The notes under the pieces were generated by a model, which did no database searches, had not been told where the DNA came from, and saw only the letters and a program-made list of their open reading frames with translations. Of a stretch of DNA of 45,294 nucleotides, positions 1-7,458 are shown piece by piece. Within the stretch, counting starts at the first letter, position 1; each line of letters opens with the position of its first letter. This stretch comes from Methanobrevibacter sp. (GTDB taxonomy: Archaea; Methanobacteriota; Methanobacteria; Methanobacteriales; Methanobacteriaceae), in the NCBI GenBank assembly GCA_017434525.1, contig JAFRFD010000139.1:1-45294 (forward strand), in the 5' to 3' direction. The position numbers and the translations under genes were made by a program.

Positions 1-2
1 GA

Positions 3-107
3 GACTGGGACTGCCCAATTTGCCATACACATCACGACCGTGACCGGAATGCGGCCATTAACATCCTTAATAAAGGATTAGAAATCGTCGGGACGACGGT
101 GCAGTAA
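3..107 (+). CDS. tnpB: TnpB RNA-guided nuclease / transposon accessory protein, C-terminal fragment
   Basis: Only the last 34 codons lie in the window; the gene is cut by the window start, not necessarily broken. The fragment reads DWDCPIC, then [15 protein letters not shown]. This is the second CxxC half of the TnpB zinc ribbon followed by the RDxNAAxNI segment, which carries the last RuvC-type aspartate. TnpB proteins are RNA-guided DNA nucleases that help IS200/IS605 elements persist; their guide RNA is made from the element's right end and reads into flanking DNA. The motif is distinctive, so the family is secure. Whether the full protein is intact cannot be seen. Confidence 0.85.
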   Translation, partial: DWDCPICHTHHDRDRNAAINILNKGLEIVGTTVQ

Positions 108-150
108 AAATTTCCAAAAATAAATAAACTATATTTTTTTGGTTTGCGAA

Positions 151-174
151 TCCCCGTCGTCAACACGACGGGGA
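151..174 (+). repeat. Right-end hairpin of the IS element
   Basis: A perfect 10-bp stem (TCCCCGTCGT at 151-160 and its complement at 165-174) closes a CAAC loop and is followed by AGTTCAA. Such hairpins near the right end are recognised by the TnpA transposase of IS200/IS605 elements and form part of the TnpB guide-RNA scaffold. It lies 43 bases after the tnpB stop codon, as expected. Confidence 0.75.
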
Positions 175-181
175 AGTTCAA

Positions 182-714
182 GGGATTATGATTTTGTTTT
201 AAATCAACTGACACCATCATTAAATCAGTCATTTCTAACTATTGATACGAACAATGATAATATACTATCAAGAAATGAAATCAATTGTTTGGACTATTTT
301 ATATTACGAAAAGAAATTGATAAAATTTTAAAAGGGAAAAATATTGATAAGAAATTATCTAAATTGAAAAACAATACTTTTTATCCCCAATATAGAACTT
401 ATATAAACCTAAGTGCAGAAGAAAAAAATTACTTTAAAAAACGTTCTTTGATGAAATTAATGGATTATGCATGTGCGGCATCATTTAACTCTTTTGAATC
501 ACTTTATAAATATTTAAATAGTGACAATATTGATCAAATTGAGGAATTATATAAAAACATTGCTGAGTTAAAAAATGAAAACCATTACCTTAAAAAGGAA
601 TTAGATGAAGCTAAAAAACAATTGAAAAATGTAAATAATCTTAATGATGAACTTTTAAATTCAAAAAGCTGGAAACTCACCAAACCTTTAAGAAAATTAA
701 AAAATATAAAATAA
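182..714 (+). pseudogene. C-terminal remnant of a probable glycosyltransferase, cut by IS insertion
   Basis: An open frame runs from the IS boundary to a stop at 714 (about 176 codons) without its own plausible start. The only upstream ATG in frame lies inside the IS hairpin region at 139. The C-terminal third is a coiled coil (ELYKNIAELKNENHYLKKEL) that ends in NSKSWKLTKPLRKLKN. That ending is common at the C-termini of family 2 glycosyltransferases and related polysaccharide-synthesis proteins. No catalytic domain is left in the window, so the glycosyltransferase call rests on the tail alone. The 5' part of the gene may sit on the far side of the IS element, upstream of the window. Confidence 0.55.
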
Positions 715-773
715 ATTTTTAATTAATCCCGTGAATCATATTATCTAAACCTGTATGAGATTACTGTAAGTTA

Positions 774-1820
774 TTAAGCACCACTTATCTTTTTAAGATA
801 TGGAATCCTGGAGCAAATCCAAATCAATCCCCAAGAGCACATAACTACAATCAAATAAATAACAGGCACCCATTTAAACGGATTTCTGTACATGATATTT
901 GTAGTTTCAGTTATGGTCCAGATGAAAATGTAATGGGTCAGATACATTCCATAGCTGCAAAGGCTAATGGACACTATCACTTTACCAATCCAGGAATTCT
1001 TGATATATGAATATATCCTGCCTGTCAGAGAAGAGACATTGCCTTCAGAGTAAGAAGATGCGCTTTTAATAAATAAATATAGGCCAGTTGCTTGAAGAGC
1101 AAGTACAATAGATAATTTATATATGGTTCCTATCGACAGGGAGTGGTTAGTAGCGTAAAATGAGAAGAATGTTGAGATTATAAATAACAGTGCTCCGGCA
1201 ATCATCAGTGATCTGTCACTTAATCTGAATTCCTTATTGGACAGATACCATCCCAGAACCATATAACCTAAGAACCCTGAAAAATACCTCAATTCAATGT
1301 TTTCAATAGGATAGTATCCGATTGAATTAAGGATTATTGTAAGCAACCAGAATGCTAAGAAAAATTCACAACCTCGGATTTTATATTCCTTGATAAATGA
1401 ATTGATAACAGGTAAAAAGAGATATAGGCCAATCAACATCCAAATGAACCATACATATCCCTTAAATAGAACAAGATTTAATATAGTCGAAATTTCCAGT
1501 GGATCACCTAAAACAAAAATTCTAAAGATGATGACTATAAATATCCAAAATGCAAATGGGATGAGAATCCTTGAAAATCTCCTTTTAAAAAAGCTTTTAA
1601 GCTCATAATCCCTATTCAGGAGCAGTGCTCCACTTATCATTATAAACAGTTGAACCCCTAAATTACCAATGCTTCCTAAATATGTTGGAAATATCCAAAA
1701 TAGAGTGTGAGGAGTTTGATTTACAGCAAACCATTTGCTTGTATGAACTAGGAGTACCAAAAGAATTGCCAATGCCCTTATCTCATCGAAATAGAAAATT
1801 CTATCTTTTACTTTATCCAT
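774..1820 (-). CDS. Acyltransferase 3 family membrane protein
   Basis: A 348-residue polytopic membrane protein with about ten hydrophobic segments. The start FYFDEIRALAILLVLLVHTS matches the acyltransferase 3 family (OafA/WecH type), with the conserved Arg15 and His26 in the first helix. These enzymes transfer acyl groups, often acetyl, to cell-surface sugars or lipids from the cytoplasmic side. A second member lies at 12942-14030 and shares the FYFDxxRA start and the C-terminal (R/K)IPYxxxI(S/T)G ending, so the two are paralogs. The nearby glycosyltransferase remnant fits a surface-polysaccharide setting. Substrate is unknown. It is probably transcribed alone. Confidence 0.8.
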   Translation of the reverse strand: MDKVKDRIFYFDEIRALAILLVLLVHTSKWFAVNQTPHTLFWIFPTYLGSIGNLGVQLFIMISGALLLNRDYELKSFFKRRFSRILIPFAFWIFIVIIFRIFVLGDPLEISTILNLVLFKGYVWFIWMLIGLYLFLPVINSFIKEYKIRGCEFFLAFWLLTIILNSIGYYPIENIELRYFSGFLGYMVLGWYLSNKEFRLSDRSLMIAGALLFIISTFFSFYATNHSLSIGTIYKLSIVLALQATGLYLFIKSASSYSEGNVSSLTGRIYSYIKNSWIGKVIVSISLCSYGMYLTHYIFIWTITETTNIMYRNPFKWVPVIYLIVVMCSWGLIWICSRIPYLKKISGA

Positions 1821-1925
1821 ATTAACAATCCATCATATCTGGAAAATTTCTACACTATCAAAAAGTAATTAGTCCCAATTAAACTAAAAAAAATAGAAAA
1901 TAAATTTATGAAAAAAGAAAAAAGA

Positions 1926-2234
1926 TTAGAATTTGAAGAAGTCTTTAGCCCAGCTGATTTTATGTTTTACTTCCTGAACTTTCATTTCATAGGATTTATC
2001 AGCATCACCATAGTTTTCTTCTAAATTATCTGCTTTTGATTCCACGTCCAATGTGTTTACTTTTACTTTTTCCAATAGGGATATTTCATCATAAATTGAT
2101 TCTATTTCAGGCAATGCCTTATCTTTCACTTCAAAAAGCATGTCTATGGCATCGCCAACGCTAATGTTATTTGCTTCCAAATGATTAATCTTTTCAATTT
2201 GTTCATCAGTAAATTCAAGTTCCAATTTAACCAT
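1926..2234 (-). CDS. Small coiled-coil protein of unknown function
   Basis: A 102-residue soluble acidic protein, MVKLELEFTDEQIEKINHLE onward. It is predicted to be almost all helical, with charged heptad-like stretches between about residues 35 and 90 (KVNTLDVESKADNLEENYG). A purine-rich AGAGGA site stands about seven bases before the ATG. There is no signal peptide or membrane segment and I recognise no family. The N-terminus, which begins with an alternating hydrophobic strand and then a helix, has some likeness to ribbon-helix-helix proteins, but this is weak. It is followed by the acyltransferase on the same strand with about 105 bases between, so it may or may not be cotranscribed. Confidence 0.6.
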   Translation of the reverse strand: MVKLELEFTDEQIEKINHLEANNISVGDAIDMLFEVKDKALPEIESIYDEISLLEKVKVNTLDVESKADNLEENYGDADKSYEMKVQEVKHKISWAKDFFKF

Positions 2235-2330
2235 GTTTTTTCCTCTAACTTTTTATAATTACTTTTATATTTTTAAATAGTCATTTAAATTATTTTTCCT
2301 AAACTGGAAAAAATTTTTTTAGATTTTTAT

Positions 2331-2402
2331 TGTTTCATTTTAAACTGTTTCATTAGAAACATTTATATTCTTATTTTGACATATAATTATACAGGTGATA
2401 TG
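2331..2402 (+). promoter_or_regulatory. marR-MFS promoter with palindromic operator
   Basis: A TATA-like TTTATATT (2362-2369) sits about 35 bases before the marR start. Just upstream, touching the TFB-binding position, is the 16-bp palindrome TGTTTCATTAGAAACA (2346-2361). Its left half, TGTTTCATT, is repeated directly at 2331-2339. AGGTGA at 2393-2398 is the ribosome binding site. MarR proteins bind palindromes of this size, so autoregulation by blocking TBP/TFB is the likely use; this is an inference. Confidence 0.55.
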
Positions 2403-2852
2403 ATGGAAGAAGAGAGTTCACAAAATCTGGTTAATAATTCGCCATTTATTGCATGGATTCACAATATATCTCTTAACCAACAGAAATACATGAAATCAAA
2501 GATAGAAGGTCTTGATTTTGACCATAACATGAGATATATAATCTTTATTTATGACAACCCTAACTGTTCTCAGGAAGACATAGTAAACATGTTCGGCCAA
2601 AGCAAAGGAAACATCGCCAAAATCCTGAGAAAGTTCGAGGATGAGGGCTACATAAAAAGGCAAACAAATCCGGAAAACAGACGTAAATACATGTTGAATA
2701 CAACAGAAAAAGGCAATGAAATAGTTCCGAAAATCAGACAGATCTCAAAAGACTGGGAAAAGGAAGTCGGAATAACCGAAGAGGATTACAAGCTAAAAGA
2801 GAGAATCATCGAAATTGCCTTAAATGGAATGAAACTAATCGAGGACAAGTGA
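2403..2852 (+). CDS. MarR-family transcriptional regulator
   Basis: A 149-residue winged-helix protein. The recognition region NPNCSQEDIVNMFGQSKGNI is followed by a wing with DEGYIKRQTNPENRRK, which fits the MarR D-x-R-x wing motif. C-terminal helices would form the dimer interface. The ATG at 2403 is chosen because AGGTGA lies four bases upstream; the ATG at 2400 is too close. Four bases after its stop begins the first of two MFS exporters, so it very likely represses its own operon until an exported compound binds it. The promoter palindrome supports this. The ligand is unknown. Confidence 0.88.
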   Translation: MEEESSQNLVNNSPFIAWIHNISLNQQKYMKSKIEGLDFDHNMRYIIFIYDNPNCSQEDIVNMFGQSKGNIAKILRKFEDEGYIKRQTNPENRRKYMLNTTEKGNEIVPKIRQISKDWEKEVGITEEDYKLKERIIEIALNGMKLIEDK

Positions 2853-2856
2853 TATT

Positions 2857-4236
2857 ATGAAATTCGATTTGGAAACATATGTGGTATTTGTATCATTCAT
2901 AACATCATTTTTTGCAGTATTCCTGTCTGCGGGAATAGTTTTGGGAGTTCCATCAATCGCAAGCGAATTTGGAATGAACAATATAGTTCAAAACTGGATA
3001 ATCACCATAGCATTGCTTGTTGTGGCGGTCTTCACCCTTCCGGCAGGTCAGATTTCAGGAAAATTCGGTGTTAAAAAATCATTGGTAGCGGGAGTCTTGA
3101 TTTTCCTTCTTGCCTCTATCGGTGCATGCCTTTCATTTTCCACAGAATCATTTTTATTTTTCAGAGTTATGCAGGGAATAGGAGGGGCATTTTCAAATGT
3201 CGCATCAATGGCCATGGTCGTGCAGGCAATCAAACCTCAAAACAGGGGAAAAGCTTTAGGATTTACAGTAACAGGCGTCTATTTGGCAGGTTCATTATCT
3301 CCAGTGATATGCGGATTTTTGGTTTATAATCTTGGTTGGAGATCAATGTTTTACTTTGTGGTTCCATTCTTTGTAGTCTGCATAGCACTCATGATTTGGA
3401 AGATTCCAGGAGATTGGAAAACATATGAAAACGATAAGATTGACTCAATCGGATATCTCATTTATGGACTGGGAATTTTACTTTTCATATATGGATTTAC
3501 AAGTTTAATGAATATGACAGGTAAAATCTGTGCCGTGATAGGATTTATCATGCTAATTGCCTTTGGATATTATGAAACCAGAGTGAACACACCTGCATTT
3601 AACATGAAGCTATTCAAGAACATGAAGTTCACATCATCAAACATCGCAGCATTGTGCAGCTATCTTGCAATTGCGGCAATAACAACAATCCTGAACTACC
3701 ATTTCCAATATGTCAGAGGATGGAATGCTCAAATGTCAGGTTTGATTTTAATAATCACTCCTATAATCATGGCGGTCATGGCTCCAAATGCAGGAAAGCT
3801 TTCCGATAGGATACATCCGCAGAAACTGGCCGCAATTGGAATGTCAATAGCCACAGTGACCTTGGTAATATTAATGTTTTTAGATGCAAACACACCACTT
3901 TACATTATTGTCATTGCAATGGTTCTGCAGGGTATCGGAATGGGACTGTTCACATCCCCTAACACCAATGCAATCATGAGTTCCGTTCCGCCAAAAGAAA
4001 CTCCTAACGCTTCAGCGGCACAGTCTGCAATGAGAACCATCGGTCAGACAATGAGTCTGGGACTTCTGACACTCATATTTGCATGGGTTATGGGCAGCCT
4101 AAAGCTTTCATCCCAATATGCAGGTATGATAGTTCAAGCTTCACAACTGATTTGTCTGATTTGTACAATAATCTGCATAATAGCAATCTTCGCCTCATTA
4201 GTGGGCATACGATCAAAGGATTCATTCAATATATAA
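2857..4236 (+). CDS. MFS drug exporter, DHA2/EmrB-QacA type (first of tandem pair)
   Basis: A 459-residue integral membrane protein with about 12-14 hydrophobic helices. GQISGKFGVKKS near residue 66 is the MFS loop 2-3 motif A. GVYLAGSLSPVICGF near residue 145 resembles motif C of proton-driven antiporters, and NLGWRSMFYF follows. The length and motifs fit the DHA2 group, which exports drugs, bile acids or other amphipathic compounds in exchange for protons. The start lies four bases after the marR stop. The next gene is a close paralog (roughly two-thirds identical by eye), so this is a recent tandem duplication. Substrate cannot be read from sequence; bile or host compounds are plausible in a gut archaeon. 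Confidence 0.87.
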   Translation: MKFDLETYVVFVSFITSFFAVFLSAGIVLGVPSIASEFGMNNIVQNWIITIALLVVAVFTLPAGQISGKFGVKKSLVAGVLIFLLASIGACLSFSTESFLFFRVMQGIGGAFSNVASMAMVVQAIKPQNRGKALGFTVTGVYLAGSLSPVICGFLVYNLGWRSMFYFVVPFFVVCIALMIWKIPGDWKTYENDKIDSIGYLIYGLGILLFIYGFTSLMNMTGKICAVIGFIMLIAFGYYETRVNTPAFNMKLFKNMKFTSSNIAALCSYLAIAAITTILNYHFQYVRGWNAQMSGLILIITPIIMAVMAPNAGKLSDRIHPQKLAAIGMSIATVTLVILMFLDANTPLYIIVIAMVLQGIGMGLFTSPNTNAIMSSVPPKETPNASAAQSAMRTIGQTMSLGLLTLIFAWVMGSLKLSSQYAGMIVQASQLICLICTIICIIAIFASLVGIRSKDSFNI

Positions 4237-4261
4237 AAATAAAGTTAAAAGAGGGATAATC

Positions 4262-5653
4262 ATGAAAATAGAATTTGAAACATATGTAATATTCGTATCG
4301 TTTATAACATCATTCTTTGCGGTGTTTTTATCAAACGGAGTAATCATCGGGGTTCCGGCAATTGCACAGGACTTCGCAATGAATAATGTTGTTCAAAATT
4401 GGGTTCCTACAATCCTGTTTCTTGTTGTAGCCGTTTTTACAGTTCCGGCAGGACAGATTTCAGGAAAATTCGGAGTCAAAAAATCATTGCTTGCGGGCAT
4501 AACAGTATTCCTAATAGGTTCAATTGGAGCATGCCTTTCATTTTCAACAGAATCATTCTTATTATTCAGAATGCTTCAAGGCGCTGGAATGGCATTCCTG
4601 AATGTGTCTGCAATGGCAATGGTAGTGCATGCGGTCAAACCGCAAAACAGAGGAAAGGCTTTAGGTTTTACAGTGACTGGAGTATATCTTGCAACTTCAC
4701 TTTCACCGGTAATTTGCGGATTTTTAGTGCATAATCTTGGTTGGAGATCCATGTTTTACTTTGTAATCCCGTTCTTGGTATTATGTATCATATTGATGGT
4801 TTTAAAAATACCTCAAGAATGGAAAACCTATGAAAAAGACAAAATCGACAAGGTTGGATCCATTTTATATGCCATTGGAATTCTGGCATTCATATACGGA
4901 TTTACAACCTTAATCACTACAACAGGTAAATTACTGACAGTTTTGGGACTAGTTGTACTTATAATATTCGGATGGTATGAGTTAAGGCAGACCTCTCCTG
5001 TATTCAACATGAACCTCTTCAGAAACAAGAAGTTCACATCATCAAATATCGCAGCATTATGCAGTTATTTGGCCATTATGGTTGTCACAACAGTTTTAAA
5101 CTACCACTTCCAGTATGTAAGGGGATGGGATGCCCAAATGTCAGGTATGATACTCATCATCACACCAATCATCATGGCAATAATGGCACCTAATGCAGGT
5201 AAACTTTCAGACAAGATTCATCCGCAGAAACTGGCAGCCATTGGTATCGGAATTGCCGCCATTGCCCTGGCCATCCTAACATTTCTTAATGGAGACACTC
5301 CACTTTACATTGTCGTATTGGCCATGGTTCTGCAGGGTTTCGGAATGGGATTGTTCTCTTCTCCAAATATGAATGCGATAATGAGTTCAGTTCCACCAAA
5401 GGACGCCCCGACCGCATCAGCATCACAGGCAACAATGAGAACAATAGGCCAAACAATGAGTTTAGGACTGTTAACATTGATATTTGCTTGGGTGATGGGC
5501 AGTCTGAAACTGGCTCCGCAATATGCAAGCATGATTGTACAGGCATCACAAACAATCTGTTTAATCTGTACAATAGCATGTGTCCTTTCAGTGTTCGCTT
5601 CACTTGTTGGAATCAAATCAAGCGACAAATTCAATACTGACAGACCAAATTGA
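4262..5653 (+). CDS. MFS drug exporter, DHA2/EmrB-QacA type (second of tandem pair)
   Basis: A 463-residue paralog of the preceding exporter, colinear from MKIEFETYVIFVSFITSFFAV to the SLVGIKS ending. Motif A (GQISGKFGVKKS) and motif C (GVYLATSLSPVICGF) are both kept. A GAGGGAT site precedes the ATG and the gap to the first exporter is only 25 bases, so the pair is translated from the marR mRNA. Differences cluster in the membrane helices, which could change substrate range. The stop codon lies within the hairpin terminator at 5649-5670, so the operon ends here. Confidence 0.87.
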   Translation: MKIEFETYVIFVSFITSFFAVFLSNGVIIGVPAIAQDFAMNNVVQNWVPTILFLVVAVFTVPAGQISGKFGVKKSLLAGITVFLIGSIGACLSFSTESFLLFRMLQGAGMAFLNVSAMAMVVHAVKPQNRGKALGFTVTGVYLATSLSPVICGFLVHNLGWRSMFYFVIPFLVLCIILMVLKIPQEWKTYEKDKIDKVGSILYAIGILAFIYGFTTLITTTGKLLTVLGLVVLIIFGWYELRQTSPVFNMNLFRNKKFTSSNIAALCSYLAIMVVTTVLNYHFQYVRGWDAQMSGMILIITPIIMAIMAPNAGKLSDKIHPQKLAAIGIGIAAIALAILTFLNGDTPLYIVVLAMVLQGFGMGLFSSPNMNAIMSSVPPKDAPTASASQATMRTIGQTMSLGLLTLIFAWVMGSLKLAPQYASMIVQASQTICLICTIACVLSVFASLVGIKSSDKFNTDRPN

Positions 5654-5685
5654 TAGTATTTACTATCAATTTTTCTTATTTTTTT
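5649..5685. terminator. Hairpin terminator between convergent genes
   Basis: ATTGATAGTA (5649-5658) and its exact complement (5661-5670) form a 10-bp stem with a two-base loop. It is followed by a T-rich run to about 5685 on the plus strand. It overlaps the stop of the second MFS gene and faces the end of the NimA-like gene. Confidence 0.65.
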
Positions 5686-5693
5686 AAAAGAAG

Positions 5694-6164
5694 TTATTTT
5701 TCCTGGACTATTTTTCCACTCATATGCTCAATGGTGATTTCATATACTTCAGTCCTGTCCAAAAGCCTATTGATTTCATCTACCGTGTCCTCATGAGATG
5801 GGAAAAACTTATCTCCCAAATATGTTAGGGCTTCAATCTTTTCATCCCTATCGGCCAATATCCTAATGTTTCCAAAGACAATGACGCTTTTGAATGTATA
5901 CCACCAGCTGTCACTGGCCTTGACGCCGTCATCCAAAACGCAATATGAACATTTGGAATATTTAGTTACGGCATCCTTTTTGTGTCCTTTATTGGCTCCG
6001 TGGAAATATATTTTATCATTTACAAAAACGTGACTCATCGGAACTGCATATGGATAATCATAATCTCCAAGAAGAGCCAGAACTCCTCTAGGCTGATTTG
6101 TCAATATCTCTTCACATTCCTCTTTTGACAGTTCCTGCCCTTGCCTTCTCATATTTCTGAACAT
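5694..6164 (-). CDS. NimA-like pyridoxamine 5'-phosphate oxidase-family protein
   Basis: A 156-residue protein of the FMN-binding split-barrel fold. MFRNMRRQGQELSKEECEEIL followed by RGVLALLGDYDYPYAVPMSHVF and a later segment around DSWWYTFKSVIVFGN is the pattern of the NimA/5-nitroimidazole reductase subgroup. These flavin proteins reduce small oxidised or nitro compounds. The start at 6164 is chosen because family members begin MRRxxQ; an in-frame start 15 codons upstream would add an untypical hydrophobic stretch and run into the divergent promoter. The divergent GNAT gene starts 36 bases away. Confidence 0.8.
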   Translation of the reverse strand: MFRNMRRQGQELSKEECEEILTNQPRGVLALLGDYDYPYAVPMSHVFVNDKIYFHGANKGHKKDAVTKYSKCSYCVLDDGVKASDSWWYTFKSVIVFGNIRILADRDEKIEALTYLGDKFFPSHEDTVDEINRLLDRTEVYEITIEHMSGKIVQEK

Positions 6165-6200
6165 GATAATATATCTAACAAAACTAACAAATATAAATAT

Positions 6201-6677
6201 ATGTCTCAATTATCCTTTAGAAACGCCGAAGAGAGTGACGTCAGCTTGATTTTGGAATTCATCAAAAAGCTTGCAGAATATGAAAAAAGACTGGATGAAG
6301 TTATTGCAACAGAAGAGGACATCAGATACTGGGTTTTTGAAAAGCATCAGACAGAGGTTATTTTTGCCCTTGAAGATGACAAGGTGATAGGATTTGCCCT
6401 ATTCTTCTTAAGCTTTTCAACATATATAGGCAACGTGAACCTTCACCTTGAAGACCTATTCATCGATCCGGAATATCGCGGGAAAGGCTACGGCAAAGCA
6501 ATGCTTAAAAAGCTGGCAAAAATCGTTGTGGACAGAGGCTATGGAAGATTTGAATGGACCTGCCTTTCTTGGAACAAACCAAGTATAGACTTTTACCTCT
6601 CTTTAGGTGCTAAACAAAAGGATTGGAATGTTTTCCACTTGACAGGCGAGGAATTGGAAAAATTAGCTAACGAATAG
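6201..6677 (+). CDS. GNAT-family N-acetyltransferase
   Basis: A 158-residue single-domain acetyltransferase. LEDLFIDPEYRGKGYGKAML contains the R/QxxGxG/A acetyl-CoA-binding loop, and FEWTCLSWNKPSIDFYLSLG is the typical motif B with the N-x-x-(S/A)xxFY-x-x-x-G pattern. This layout is close to the diamine/spermidine acetyltransferase-like (SAT) group, for which polyamine or aminoglycoside-like amines are usual substrates; the exact substrate is not known. The ATG at 6201 is chosen by homology; an upstream ATG at 6141 would overlap the divergent gene. No Shine-Dalgarno site is visible and the mRNA may be nearly leaderless. Confidence 0.85.
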   Translation: MSQLSFRNAEESDVSLILEFIKKLAEYEKRLDEVIATEEDIRYWVFEKHQTEVIFALEDDKVIGFALFFLSFSTYIGNVNLHLEDLFIDPEYRGKGYGKAMLKKLAKIVVDRGYGRFEWTCLSWNKPSIDFYLSLGAKQKDWNVFHLTGEELEKLANE

Positions 6678-6712
6678 CTGAATCTATAAAAATCAATATT
6701 TAAAAAAAAAAT

Positions 6713-6730
6713 AAGAGTTAAATCCCTCTT
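6713..6730. terminator. Short hairpin terminator between convergent genes
   Basis: AAGAG (6713-6717) and CTCTT (6726-6730) form a short stem flanked by an A-rich run on the left and a T-run on the right. Both strands therefore have a U-tract after the stem. It sits between the GNAT gene and the end of the flavodoxin-like gene. Confidence 0.4.
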
Positions 6731-6732
6731 TT

Positions 6733-7458
6733 TTAAAATAATCTTTTAAAAAAGAAGAGACTTGCTTTTGCTATAATTGTCTTGAATATTCCCAATTTCA
6801 CTTCCGGTGCAAAATCATGATTTATCAAACCTGTTTCTCGCCAATATTGCCTATCCCTTTCTATATGGTCTTCATTTAAAGCAAATCTTCGCCATACATT
6901 GTAAAATAGGACATCCATGATTTTAGGAGAATGCAACTTTCCGGATTCAACATCTTGCCCAAATCGTTTAGCCACTTTATCGATCGCCTTTGTATCAAGA
7001 CTATCCTTTCCACCACATGCAAAAGAGAGCTTATACACCTTGTTTACTCCCCAATGCCTTAATGTTTCATCCATATATTTTGCCACATCCTTATGGCCTG
7101 CGCCTGCAGTAGTTACAACAACCAATCCTTTTAGAGTGAAAAGTGCCGGCCTATGATATAAATATGCCGTATGGTCGATGTAATTTTTTAAAAGGGAAGT
7201 GACATTCATTGCATAAACAGGTGAGGTAATTATCAAACCGTCTGCATCTTTTAGCTTTTCTACAAGCGGATTGACCTTATCAAAATGAGGGCAGTTTTCC
7301 TCTCCATCAAAACATTTAAAGCATCCGTTGCATATTGGGATATTTTCTTTCATTAATTGTATCTCTTCAAATTCACCATCTAAGCTTTTTTTGATTTGCT
7401 TTACAACAGCCCATGTATTTTTCTTTCTTGGAGATCCATTAATAATTACATATTTCAT
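6733..7458 (-). CDS. NAD(P)H-dependent FMN reductase / Isf-like flavodoxin-fold protein
   Basis: A 241-residue flavodoxin-fold protein. It begins MKYVIINGSPRKKNTW, a strand plus the phosphate loop that binds FMN, and has TSPVYAMNVTSLLKNYIDH for the second flavin loop. Cysteines 43, 46, 49 and 56 (CX2CX2CX6C) resemble the compact cluster of archaeal iron-sulfur flavoproteins, so a [4Fe-4S] centre is possible. Isf-like proteins reduce oxygen, peroxide or quinone-like compounds. The C-terminal 60 residues are an extra basic helical tail. It abuts the TetR-GNAT regulator with no gap, so the two form one operon and this protein is a likely target of that regulator. Confidence 0.75.
   Translation of the reverse strand: MKYVIINGSPRKKNTWAVVKQIKKSLDGEFEEIQLMKENIPICNGCFKCFDGEENCPHFDKVNPLVEKLKDADGLIITSPVYAMNVTSLLKNYIDHTAYLYHRPALFTLKGLVVVTTAGAGHKDVAKYMDETLRHWGVNKVYKLSFACGGKDSLDTKAIDKVAKRFGQDVESGKLHSPKIMDVLFYNVWRRFALNEDHIERDRQYWRETGLINHDFAPEVKLGIFKTIIAKASLFFFKRLF

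Larger units (their letters stand above)
1..181 (+). mobile_element. IS200/IS605-family element, right-end part
   Basis: The first 181 bases hold the end of a tnpB gene followed by about 70 bases ending in a strong hairpin and the bases TTCAA. This layout (tnpB, short spacer, GC-rich hairpin, short conserved tail) is the usual right end of IS200/IS605 and IS607-like elements. Host-like coding sequence starts at once after TTCAA near 182, which suggests an insertion boundary. The left end and any tnpA lie outside the window, so completeness cannot be judged. Confidence 0.75.
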
